A stretch of DNA of 64,000 nucleotides from Sphingopyxis sp. YR583 (GTDB lineage Bacteria > Pseudomonadota > Alphaproteobacteria > Sphingomonadales > Sphingomonadaceae): positions 62,001 to 126,000 of the forward strand of contig NZ_FNWK01000002.1 of NCBI RefSeq assembly GCF_900108295.1, read 5' to 3'. The position numbers and the translations under genes are program-made. The notes under the pieces are model-generated. The model did no database searches. It saw nothing but the letters and a program-made list of their open reading frames with translations, and was not told the origin of the DNA. Positions 11,342-19,785 of this stretch are shown here, piece by piece. Positions within the stretch are counted from its first letter, which is position 1. Every line of letters starts with the position of its first letter.

Positions 11342-13306
11342 TTGCACAGCCCGACGTCAGGTGCCGCGTGGCACGAAATGCTCCAGAAGCTGAATTATCG
11401 TATCACGAACGCGTTGCTGTGGCTGGCAGACCGGCCGCGCAACGAGCGGCGTGGCCTGGCGATCGCGATGGATGCCGTCCTTTGCGTCATTGCCGCGTGG
11501 GTCGCACTGTCCTTGCGCATTGGCAGCTGGGAGCTTTGGGATCGCTCGATCGCGATCGTCATCGGTTGCGCGCTCGCGTTCTGGTTTCCAATTGCATGGG
11601 CAACGCGAATCTATTCGTCGCTGATCCGCTTCGCAGGCGGACGGACGATGGCGGGTCTTGGCATCGCTTGCGCCTATTTCTCCGTTCCGATGTTGTTCGT
11701 CCTGATGGTCGTCGGCGTTCCGGGGGTCCCCCGTACAATGGGGCTCCTGCATCCGATCATCTTTCTGGCGTTGCTGACACTCAGTCGGCTCGTCATCCGG
11801 TTCGGGCTCACCGATATTCTCGGCATTATCAAAGGCAGTGCTAGCCGGCGGCGCGTGGCCATCTATGGGGCCGGACGCGCCGGCCAGCAGTTGGCGCTCG
11901 CGATGCGGCATGAACCGCATATGTGGCTCGTCGCCTTCTTCGACGACGATGCCCGGCTGCACGGGCAGCTGCTCGACGGCATCCCGGTGTACAAATCGAC
12001 ATCGCTGGACTCGCTGATCGACGAGTTGCAGGTCGACGAAGTGCTGTTGGCGATCCCGAGTGCATCGCGGGCGCGGCGGCGCGAGATCGTCGAAGAGATA
12101 TCGGCGCACAATGTCTTCGTCCGGGCGCTTCCCAGCGTCGGGAGCATCATCGACGGCGACGTGTCGGTAAGCGATCTTCGCGAGGTCGAGATCGACGAGT
12201 TGCTGGGGCGCGACCCGGTTGCGCCCAACACCCTCCTGCTCGGGCGCACGATTGCGGGTAAGCGCGTGCTCGTCAGTGGCGCGGGCGGGTCGATCGGGAG
12301 CGAGCTTTGCCGCCAAATCCTGAATTTGCGGCCGCGGCAATTGGTGCTGGTAGAGCAGTCGGAACTCGCGCTCTATCAGATCGAGCGCGAACTTTCGCAG
12401 GTGATCCGGTCGAACGGCTTCGATACGCAGCTGGTCCCGCAATTATGCGACATTGCGGACCAGGGGTCGGCGCATCGCATTTTTGACAGATACCGGCCGG
12501 AAACCGTATTTCATGCCGCCGCCTACAAACATGTTCCGTTGGTCGAGGCGAACCCGATCGCCGGATTGCGCAACAATGTGCTCGGGACGTTGAACGGCTG
12601 CCTCGCAGCGGAAAAAGCGGGCGCGTCGCATTTCATCCTGGTCAGCACCGACAAGGCCGTGCGGCCGACCAACGTCATGGGGGCGTCGAAACGGATTTGC
12701 GAACTCGTCCTGCAGTCGCGTGCGAAGGAGCAATCCGGCACCATCTTTGCGATGGTGCGCTTCGGCAATGTTCTGGGATCGAGCGGTTCGGTCGTCCCGC
12801 TCTTCAAGGAGCAGATCCGGCGCGGCGGGCCCGTTACGCTGACGCACCGGAACGTAACACGCTATTTCATGACCATTCCCGAGGCGTCGCAACTCGTCAT
12901 ACAGGCCGGCGCGATGGCAAAGGGTGGCGAGGTCTTCGTGCTGGACATGGGACAGCCGATCCGGATTTACGATCTGGCGACGGCGATGATCCAGCTTTGC
13001 GGGTTGACCGTTCGATCGGACGAGCATCCGAATGGCGACATCGAAATTCAGGAAATCGGACTTCGGCCGGGCGAAAAGCTGTATGAGGAATTGCTGATCG
13101 GCGACGATCCGAAGCCGACGACGCATCAGCGAATCATCCAGTCGCACGAATCGATGATCGAATGGAACAAGTTGCAGCCGCTGCTGGCGGAATTCGCCGT
13201 CGCGCTGGAGGCTGGCGATGCCGCCCGCGCGCTGGCGATCATGGCAGGCCTGGTGCCCGAATACCGATCGGCCACGACCGATGACGGTCTGAAGGCGGCA
13301 GGTTAG
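11342..13306 (+). CDS. Membrane-bound nucleotide-sugar 4,6-dehydratase (PglF/CapD/WbpM family)
   Basis: Likely converts UDP-GlcNAc to UDP-2-acetamido-2,6-dideoxy-4-keto-hexose, the first step to bacillosamine, QuiNAc or FucNAc sugars. Four N-terminal membrane segments (about 35-140) precede a CoA-binding-like Rossmann domain (GAGRAGQ near 176) and the dehydratase domain (GAGGSIGSE near 313). The catalytic region has STDKAVRPTNVMGASK, with Met where short-chain epimerases have Tyr, as usual in these dehydratases. The start is uncertain: the TTG at 11342 has AAGAGAG ahead of it, an ATG lies at 11378, and the frame is open from 11246. It opens the plus-strand polysaccharide block. Confidence 0.9.
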   Translation: MHSPTSGAAWHEMLQKLNYRITNALLWLADRPRNERRGLAIAMDAVLCVIAAWVALSLRIGSWELWDRSIAIVIGCALAFWFPIAWATRIYSSLIRFAGGRTMAGLGIACAYFSVPMLFVLMVVGVPGVPRTMGLLHPIIFLALLTLSRLVIRFGLTDILGIIKGSASRRRVAIYGAGRAGQQLALAMRHEPHMWLVAFFDDDARLHGQLLDGIPVYKSTSLDSLIDELQVDEVLLAIPSASRARRREIVEEISAHNVFVRALPSVGSIIDGDVSVSDLREVEIDELLGRDPVAPNTLLLGRTIAGKRVLVSGAGGSIGSELCRQILNLRPRQLVLVEQSELALYQIERELSQVIRSNGFDTQLVPQLCDIADQGSAHRIFDRYRPETVFHAAAYKHVPLVEANPIAGLRNNVLGTLNGCLAAEKAGASHFILVSTDKAVRPTNVMGASKRICELVLQSRAKEQSGTIFAMVRFGNVLGSSGSVVPLFKEQIRRGGPVTLTHRNVTRYFMTIPEASQLVIQAGAMAKGGEVFVLDMGQPIRIYDLATAMIQLCGLTVRSDEHPNGDIEIQEIGLRPGEKLYEELLIGDDPKPTTHQRIIQSHESMIEWNKLQPLLAEFAVALEAGDAARALAIMAGLVPEYRSATTDDGLKAAG

Positions 13307-13437
13307 TATATCGTTCGAAGCGCTTGCCATGCGCCCTCGCTCTGCGCCATCTGGACCTTGGATCGAGATAGTGCCAATGGCGCGCTTCATTGATTCGCAG
13401 GCATAGCGGCGACCCGGCTTCCGTGGGATTTTCTTAT

Positions 13438-14835
13438 ATGGTGTTCATTTCCGAAGCGTCGGGTCGGCAAGCGGCGTTCCAACGGGCATATGGAGCTATT
13501 GTTCTTCTGCTTCTGGTCTTCCTGATGGGCGGCAGCGGTCGCGCGGATAACGCATCATTCCTTTTGTTGCGGCCGATTTCGGCGTTCGCACTGGTCTTTG
13601 CGCTGTGGAAATATGGCGCGCCCTTCTGGCGCCAGCATCGTTCGCTCGCTTATCTGACGCTCGCGGTCGTCCTGGTGCCCGCGATCCATCTGGTGCCGCT
13701 TCCGCCGGCCATATGGACCGCGCTTCCGGGGCGCGAGCTGGTCGTGGATGTTTTCCGTGAAAACGGCATGGCGCTTCCCTGGCAACCCATATCGATGGAG
13801 CCGCTTTCCACGCTCAACGCCCTCCTGTCGCTGATGTTGCCGATTTCCGTGCTGCTGCTCGCCGTTTCGGCATCGCGGCCGCAGCAAGCCGATATGATGC
13901 GTGTCATTCTGCTGATCGGCGCCGTGAGCGGATTGTTGGGGCTGCTTCAGGCCATAGGCTCACCGACAAGCCCGCTCTATTTCTATCGTATCACCAACAA
14001 TGGCATGGCCGTGGGCCTGTTCGCCAATCGCAACCATCAAGCCATATTCCTGGCATGCCTGATCCCCCTTATCTCGGCACATCTCTCGCTCATTTCGGGG
14101 CGGAACGAGACCGTTCGGCTGCTCAAGGCGTCGAGCGCGGCGGCGGCGATCTTCCTTATCCCGTTGATCCTCGTGACGGGCTCGCGGACCGGTCTCCTGC
14201 TTACCTTGCTGGCGATCCCGCTGTCGCTCTGGATCTATCGCGAGCCGGTCGTCGTCGGCAGGCGGATTGACTTGTCGAGTGCGCGGCGGCTGTCGCTTTT
14301 CGCTTACAGCGTCGTCGGGTTGCTGATGCTCGGGCTTCTGACGCTCGCGAGCTTCCGTGCACCCGCCGTGTCGCGCCTTCTCGCCAGCGACGCGGCGGGC
14401 GATCTTCGCTGGACGGCTCTTCCGACGTTGTTGAAGGCGACCGGGGACCTGATGCCCTTCGGAAGCGGTGTCGGAAGCTTTGTGCCAATCTATAAGGTTT
14501 ACGAACCGCGCGACTTGTTGTCGCCGAACTATTTCAACCACGCGCACAATGATTATGTCGAGGTGCTGCTGACCGTCGGCCTGCCGGGCGCCCTTTTGAT
14601 CCTGGTTGCCGGATTCATGCTCTTTCGTGCCGCGATGCGGGCGGCGAAGCCGTCGGCAGCGCTCGCCGCTTCGCGCGAGGATTTGATCCTGCTGCGGGCA
14701 GGGGTCGCGGTGCTAGTCCTTCTTGCTATCGCAAGCGTTGGTGACTATCCCCTCCGCACGCCTTCCATCGCTGCCCTCGGGGCTGTCGCAACGGCCTGGA
14801 TAGTTGGCGCGCTCCGGAGGACCCGGCCGCAATGA
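13438..14835 (+). CDS. O-antigen ligase / Wzy-type polymerase family membrane protein
   Basis: A 465-residue polytopic protein with about 11-12 membrane segments and a large periplasmic loop. Family features are the basic patch ANRNHQAIFLA and the loop motif FNHAHNDYVEVLLTVGLPGALL (O-antigen ligase / ExoQ family). It would polymerise repeat units or ligate polymer to its acceptor at the periplasmic face. A second, unrelated-looking polymerase lies at 39289-40644, so one of the two may be the ligase. I chose the ATG at 13438; the frame begins at a TTG at 13390. The end overlaps the frame of the next gene. Confidence 0.85.
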   Translation: MVFISEASGRQAAFQRAYGAIVLLLLVFLMGGSGRADNASFLLLRPISAFALVFALWKYGAPFWRQHRSLAYLTLAVVLVPAIHLVPLPPAIWTALPGRELVVDVFRENGMALPWQPISMEPLSTLNALLSLMLPISVLLLAVSASRPQQADMMRVILLIGAVSGLLGLLQAIGSPTSPLYFYRITNNGMAVGLFANRNHQAIFLACLIPLISAHLSLISGRNETVRLLKASSAAAAIFLIPLILVTGSRTGLLLTLLAIPLSLWIYREPVVVGRRIDLSSARRLSLFAYSVVGLLMLGLLTLASFRAPAVSRLLASDAAGDLRWTALPTLLKATGDLMPFGSGVGSFVPIYKVYEPRDLLSPNYFNHAHNDYVEVLLTVGLPGALLILVAGFMLFRAAMRAAKPSAALAASREDLILLRAGVAVLVLLAIASVGDYPLRTPSIAALGAVATAWIVGALRRTRPQ

Positions 14836-14876
14836 GCGTGATGCAGGGTATGTGTTTTCAGGAGTCTAGGTGGATT

Positions 14877-15602
14877 ATGGCGGTCGGAATGAGAGCGTTT
14901 GGGATAGCGGTTGCCGCCTTGGCCTTGTCGGGCTGCAACAAAACGCCGCCGCTTAAGTCGAGCGACGCTGTTGCCGTGGTGCAGCCGGGTGAACTGCCGG
15001 CGCCGTCCGATGCGATGCTGGCCGGCGTCGACGGCTATCAGATCGGGCCTTTCGATCGCATAATCCTCGACGTTTACGGATTCCCGGACCTTTCGCGCCG
15101 CGAAATCGAGATCGATGCGGCGGGTCGTTTTTCGGTTCCCATCGCAGGCGAGATCAACGCGAAGGGACTGACGCCGGCGCAAGCCGCCGACCTCGTCCGT
15201 CAGCGCCTGCAGGCGGCCTATGTCCGCGATCCGAAGGTTGCCATCAACCTGCAGGAAACAAAGAGCCGCTACGTCACCGTCGAAGGTCAGGTGACGCAGC
15301 CCGGCAACTATCCAGCCTTCACCGACATGACGCTGATGCGCACGGTGGCATCGGCGAAGGGGCTGACCGAATTTGCGAAGATCGACGATGTCGTGGTTTT
15401 CCGCACTGTCGGCGACAAGCGCATGGCTGCACTCTATAATCTGGGTGCGATCCGCCGCGGCGTCTATAACGATCCGAAGATTTATCCGTTCGACGTCGTC
15501 GTCGTCGGAAACTCCCCGGGTCGCCGCCTGTTCCGGGACTTCCTGAGCGCCGCGCCGCTGCTGGTGTCGCCGCTGGTGGCTGTACTCGACCAAAACAACT
15601 GA
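14877..15602 (+). CDS. Polysaccharide export outer-membrane lipoprotein (Wza family)
   Basis: Outer-membrane exit channel component for the polysaccharide. From the ATG at 14877, which has AGGTGG four bases ahead, the protein has 241 residues: a lipoprotein signal with lipobox LSGC, then the poly-export domain (YQIGPFDRIILDVYGFPDLSRREIEI...) and a SLBB-like segment (SRYVTVEGQVTQPGNYPAF). It is shorter than E. coli Wza (about 380), as typical for sphingomonad proteins with fewer SLBB repeats. It sits directly before the co-polymerase/BY-kinase gene. Confidence 0.92.
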   Translation: MAVGMRAFGIAVAALALSGCNKTPPLKSSDAVAVVQPGELPAPSDAMLAGVDGYQIGPFDRIILDVYGFPDLSRREIEIDAAGRFSVPIAGEINAKGLTPAQAADLVRQRLQAAYVRDPKVAINLQETKSRYVTVEGQVTQPGNYPAFTDMTLMRTVASAKGLTEFAKIDDVVVFRTVGDKRMAALYNLGAIRRGVYNDPKIYPFDVVVVGNSPGRRLFRDFLSAAPLLVSPLVAVLDQNN

Positions 15603-15643
15603 TCGGCGCGCAGCCGTCCTTTTCCTGAATAGCGAGCATTTTG

Positions 15644-17854
15644 ATGAGCCCAGTGGTTGAACTTTCACCGGACACTGTCGACGCCGAGAACATCGACAGC
15701 CCCGGCACGGCGAAGTCGCTGCCCGTTCTGTTCCACTATTGGAACATCGCGCGGCGGCGGTGGTGGCTTATCGTCGCGATCATCGTCGCGGCGCTGTCTG
15801 CCGGGCTGGTGATGACATTGCTCGCGAAGCCGCTCTTCACCGCGACGACGCGGATCGAAATCGGCCGTCAGCAAGCCAATGTCACCAGTTTCGAAGGCGT
15901 CCAGGCGCGCGATATGGGGCAGAATCTGGAATTCTATTCGACCCAATATGACTTGCTGAAGGCGCGCTCGCTTGCCGAGCGCGTGGTAAAGCAGATGCGC
16001 CTCGCCCGCGACCCGCAATTCGTCGAGGCTTTTGATCTCGACAATACGGGCGACGCGCTGGTTGCCAATAGCGGCTTCCGGCAGCTTTCGAGCGCGCAGC
16101 TCGAGAAGCGTGAAATCGCCGCCACGAATATTCTGTTGAGCGGGGTCAGCATCGCGCCGATCCGCGGCTCGGCACTGGTCGATATCCATTTTACCAGCCC
16201 CAGCCCGGCGCTTTCGGCTCGCATATCCAATGCCTGGGCGGAAGGATTCATCCAACAGAGCATGGATCGTCGTTTTGCGTCGACGTCCGACGCGCGAAAA
16301 TTCCTCGAGACGCGTCTCGAAGGATTGCGCGCGCGATTGCAGCAGTCGGAAGGGGCGCTTGTCGATTATGCGGCGCGTCGGAAAATCGTTCGGCTTGAAG
16401 ACACGCAGTCGGCCGACGGCCGCACGCGGACGACGCAGACGCTGGCGCGCGCCGACGTCGAGGCGATCAACAACGAACTTGCGAAGGCGACGGCCGATCG
16501 CGTCGCGGCAGAGTCGCGCATCGGGTCGGCTGGCCGCGGACGCAACAGCCTTGAAGCGGTCACGAACCCGGCGATCAACAGCCTGCGCGCGCGTCGCGCC
16601 GACCTGGCTTCTGAATATGCCAAGATTCTGATCCAGTTCGAACCCGAATATCCCGCCGCGCGAGCGTTGAAAGACCAGATGAGCGCCATCGATGCGAGTA
16701 TCGCGAGCGAGGAGCGCCGGGTCGGGGATTCGCTCACGGCAACCTATCGGGCGGCGGCCGATCGGGAAGCGCAACTGCGCGCACGGCTCGATACCATGCT
16801 GGGCGTTCTGTCGTCGCAGGACCGCGATTCCATCCAGTATAATATCTATCAGCGCGAGGTGGACACGAACCGCCAGCTCTATGACAGCCTGCTTCAGCGC
16901 TACAAGGAAATCGGCGTTGCAGGTGTTGCGACCAACAATATCTCGGTCGTCGATGCCGCCATTGCGCCGCAGGCTCCTTCCTCGCCGCGCCTGATCCTCA
17001 ATCTCGCTCTCGCGCTTTTCGGCGGCATCGGTCTCGCTGGATTGGTCGTGCTTGTCCTCGAAAACCTCGATGAAGGCATCCGCGAGCCGTCACAGCTCAG
17101 CACCGCGCTGCAGCTGCCGATCCTCGGTGTCATTCCCGACAGCGGCGATCTTACGACGATCGACCTGATTGCCGATCCCAAGTCCGAGCTCTCCGAAGCC
17201 TATATGACGGTCCGGACGAATCTGGCGCTGACGACGGATCATGGCTTGCCGCGGACCCTGTCGCTGACCTCGTCGTCGCCGGCGGAAGGCAAGTCGACAT
17301 CGAGCCTGGTGCTCGCGGCGACGATCGCGCGCGTCGGCCGTTCGGTCGTTCTCGTCGACGTCGATCTTCGCAAGCCTTCGGTGTGGGACTATCTCGGCCT
17401 GCGCAACGATGGCGGCGTCAGCAACGTGCTGACGGGCCAGGGCGACTGGCGGACGTGGGTCCAGAAGACCGATCTTCCGAACCTCAGCCTGCTCGCCGCT
17501 GGCCCGACGCCCCCGAGCCCGGCCGATCTGCTGAGCGGCGACAGTCTGCGCCAACTGGTCGAGGAGCTGAGCCGCGAATATGATCATGTCATTCTCGACT
17601 CGCCCCCGCTGCTCGGCCTGGCGGACGCCGCGCTGATCGCGAATGTCGTCGAAGGCGTGATCTATGTTACCGAGGCGCAACGGACTTCCGTGCGCGCCGC
17701 GCAGCAGTCGATTGCGCGTTTGCGGCAGGCGAAGGCTCGCCTGTTCGGTGCCATTTTGACCAAGTACCGCACCGACCAGCACGGCTATGGATATGGCTAT
17801 GGTTACGGCTATGGCTATGGCCGCGACGAAAACGCCGAAGGCGGAAAGAACTGA
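15644..17854 (+). CDS. Polysaccharide co-polymerase / BY-family tyrosine autokinase (Wzc-like)
   Basis: Inner-membrane protein controlling polymer length and export. It has 736 residues. A first membrane span lies near 37-60 after the Wzz motif FHYWNIARRRWW, followed by a long periplasmic coiled-coil region (about 200-400) and a second span near 440-465. The cytosolic kinase domain has Walker A SSPAEGKST (about 543-551), Walker A' LVDVDLRKP (near 568) and Walker B HVILDSPP (near 648). The C-terminus carries six alternating Gly-Tyr units before GRDENAEGGKN, the expected autophosphorylation cluster. The TGATG junction with the next gene suggests coupling. Confidence 0.95.
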   Translation: MSPVVELSPDTVDAENIDSPGTAKSLPVLFHYWNIARRRWWLIVAIIVAALSAGLVMTLLAKPLFTATTRIEIGRQQANVTSFEGVQARDMGQNLEFYSTQYDLLKARSLAERVVKQMRLARDPQFVEAFDLDNTGDALVANSGFRQLSSAQLEKREIAATNILLSGVSIAPIRGSALVDIHFTSPSPALSARISNAWAEGFIQQSMDRRFASTSDARKFLETRLEGLRARLQQSEGALVDYAARRKIVRLEDTQSADGRTRTTQTLARADVEAINNELAKATADRVAAESRIGSAGRGRNSLEAVTNPAINSLRARRADLASEYAKILIQFEPEYPAARALKDQMSAIDASIASEERRVGDSLTATYRAAADREAQLRARLDTMLGVLSSQDRDSIQYNIYQREVDTNRQLYDSLLQRYKEIGVAGVATNNISVVDAAIAPQAPSSPRLILNLALALFGGIGLAGLVVLVLENLDEGIREPSQLSTALQLPILGVIPDSGDLTTIDLIADPKSELSEAYMTVRTNLALTTDHGLPRTLSLTSSSPAEGKSTSSLVLAATIARVGRSVVLVDVDLRKPSVWDYLGLRNDGGVSNVLTGQGDWRTWVQKTDLPNLSLLAAGPTPPSPADLLSGDSLRQLVEELSREYDHVILDSPPLLGLADAALIANVVEGVIYVTEAQRTSVRAAQQSIARLRQAKARLFGAILTKYRTDQHGYGYGYGYGYGYGRDENAEGGKN

Positions 17855-19152
17855 TGCAACGTCGTCGACGCTCCCCCGCCAAATGGGCGAAGGAGCAACT
17901 GCTCGGAATCCGGATCAGCCGCGGTTTCGTCGGCGCCGCTGTGGTCGCCGCGCCGATCGCGCTGTTTTCCTTTTTTGCCGTTGCCGCCAATAGCGGCATT
18001 GCAATTCCGCTTTTCCGGGCGGCGGGACCGTCTCTCTATCCCGATTTCGACATTCTCGATAAGCGCGATGCTGCGATCGTCGGAAAGAAGATCACGCCGG
18101 CCAAAGCGCGCGAGCACGTTGCGGAAAGCCGCGCGCTGCTCGTCTCTGCGCCCCTGTCGTCGACGGTCGTGCGCTCGATCGCGCTCGGCCGCGACGCGTT
18201 GGGAGACAAACAGGGTGCGGCCCGATCGATGGCGATCGCCAGTCGATTGTCGCGTCGCGATGGCCTCACGCAAATGTGGCTCGCAAATGCAGCGCTTCGA
18301 AAGGAGGATGCCCAGGAAGGTTTCCGTCATTTCGACACGTTCCTGCGAACCTATTCGCCAGCGGAAACACAGGTTGCGATCGAGCAGATGGTTGGCGCTC
18401 TTCGTTTTCGTGAAGCGCGGGTGGAACTGGCGCCATATGTCAGCGCTAGCAATCCCTGGTATGAGCGTTTTATCGGTGTCGCCGCCGGGCGGGCACCAAA
18501 GGCGGCCGATGTCGCGGACTTGCTGCTTCGCGCCAAGTCGATCCCCGACAATCCCTATTTGCGCGGATATTATGCGACGCTGTTCGAGCGTCTGATCAAC
18601 GAAAAGGCCTATGCCGAGGCGCTTCGCCTGTATCCGCGCCTACCCGGTGCGAAACCCGGCGTGCTTCGCGCCGTTGCCGCCACGCCCGAGACCCTGTCGG
18701 TCGGCTATGCGCCCGCGATCTGGAGCTTTGCGGACGACGTCGATCGGGGGGGCGCGCCACGAGAAACGAACAATGGCATCGGCCTGGAGTTTTATGCTCA
18801 AGCGGACACGATCGGCATATCCGGTCAAAAGCTGATACAATTTCCGGCAACTGGGAAACCGCAGACGTTTTACTGGACAGTTGCGGAGCAGGAAACCAAT
18901 TCCGGATCGAGCGCGCGTTGGAAGCTGAATTGCCTTGGGCCGAAGCAACCTGCCGAGATTCAGTCGGTCAATCTGATGACGGTGCAACCGGAATCGCGGC
19001 TGCGTATGGCCGTGCCCGCAGGTTGTGAGATCGCGGTCCTGCGTATGGAAATGGCGGGCGGCGTCGGCAACAATATGGCGCGGATCGTCGTCGATCGCTT
19101 GCGCACGGAAACGGATGGCGATTCGCCAGTGAAAGCCCGCACGGCCCGGTGA
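17854..19152 (+). CDS. Unrecognised membrane-anchored protein of the polysaccharide locus
   Basis: I do not recognise this family. The 432-residue protein starts with a very basic segment (MQRRRRSPAKWAK) and one membrane span (about 30-50, FVGAAVVAAPIALFSFFAVA), so it is probably anchored with its bulk in the periplasm. Residues about 85-265 read as Ala/Arg-rich helices resembling TPR or SEL1 hairpins. Residues about 290-420 look like beta structure, with two Cys (NCLGPKQP and PAGCEIAVLRMEM) that could form a disulfide. It overlaps the BY-kinase stop and the sugar-transferase start by one base each, so it is almost certainly part of the polymer assembly machinery. Confidence 0.75.
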   Translation: MQRRRRSPAKWAKEQLLGIRISRGFVGAAVVAAPIALFSFFAVAANSGIAIPLFRAAGPSLYPDFDILDKRDAAIVGKKITPAKAREHVAESRALLVSAPLSSTVVRSIALGRDALGDKQGAARSMAIASRLSRRDGLTQMWLANAALRKEDAQEGFRHFDTFLRTYSPAETQVAIEQMVGALRFREARVELAPYVSASNPWYERFIGVAAGRAPKAADVADLLLRAKSIPDNPYLRGYYATLFERLINEKAYAEALRLYPRLPGAKPGVLRAVAATPETLSVGYAPAIWSFADDVDRGGAPRETNNGIGLEFYAQADTIGISGQKLIQFPATGKPQTFYWTVAEQETNSGSSARWKLNCLGPKQPAEIQSVNLMTVQPESRLRMAVPAGCEIAVLRMEMAGGVGNNMARIVVDRLRTETDGDSPVKARTAR

Positions 19153-19766
19153 TGCTGAAGCGGCTGATCGATCTGACGGCGTCGGCTGCGGCGTTGCTGA
19201 TCCTGTCGCCGCTGATCGGGATGGTGGCGCTGCTGATCCGCATGAAGCTCGGATCGCCCGTGCTGTTTCGGCAAATGCGGCCGGGCAAAGACGGTAAACC
19301 GTTCGCCATGATGAAATTTCGCAGCATGACCGATGGCCGCGATGCCATGGGGGAGTTACTTCCCGATAGCGAGCGGTTGACGCGGTTCGGGCGCTGGTTG
19401 CGTAGCTCGAGTGTCGACGAACTGCCGGGGCTTTGGAATATCGTGCGCGGCGATATGAGCCTGGTCGGACCGCGGCCGCTTTTGATGGATTATTTGCCGC
19501 TCTATTCTGCGGAACAGGCGCGGCGTCATGACGTCAAGCCCGGTCTGACCGGTTGGGCGCAGGTCAACGGTCGGAACGCGCTGAACTGGGATCAGAAATT
19601 CGCGCTCGACACCTGGTATGTCGACAACCAGTCATTGTTTCTGGATATCAGGATCATCGCGATGACGGTCGGAAAAGTCCTGCGTCGCAGCGATATATCC
19701 GCCGCTGGCGAGGCGACGATGCCCCGGTTCACCGGAACCGAAGCATCGCCCCCCAAAGAGATATAG
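19152..19766 (+). CDS. Small phosphoglycosyl transferase (PglC/WcaJ C-terminal type)
   Basis: Transfers the first sugar phosphate from a UDP-sugar to undecaprenyl phosphate, starting each repeat unit. It has 204 residues, about the size of monotopic PglC-type enzymes, with one N-terminal re-entrant helix (about 8-30). The catalytic Asp-Glu pair is in SVDELPGLWNI, followed by VRGDMSLVGPRPLL and KPGLTGWAQVNGRN. It closes the plus-strand block begun at the dehydratase and overlaps the previous stop codon (TGATG). With the PglF-like dehydratase, a bacillosamine-type first sugar is a reasonable guess. Confidence 0.93.
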   Translation: MLKRLIDLTASAAALLILSPLIGMVALLIRMKLGSPVLFRQMRPGKDGKPFAMMKFRSMTDGRDAMGELLPDSERLTRFGRWLRSSSVDELPGLWNIVRGDMSLVGPRPLLMDYLPLYSAEQARRHDVKPGLTGWAQVNGRNALNWDQKFALDTWYVDNQSLFLDIRIIAMTVGKVLRRSDISAAGEATMPRFTGTEASPPKEI

Positions 19767-19785
19767 TCCGCGTCCCGGGGGACGA

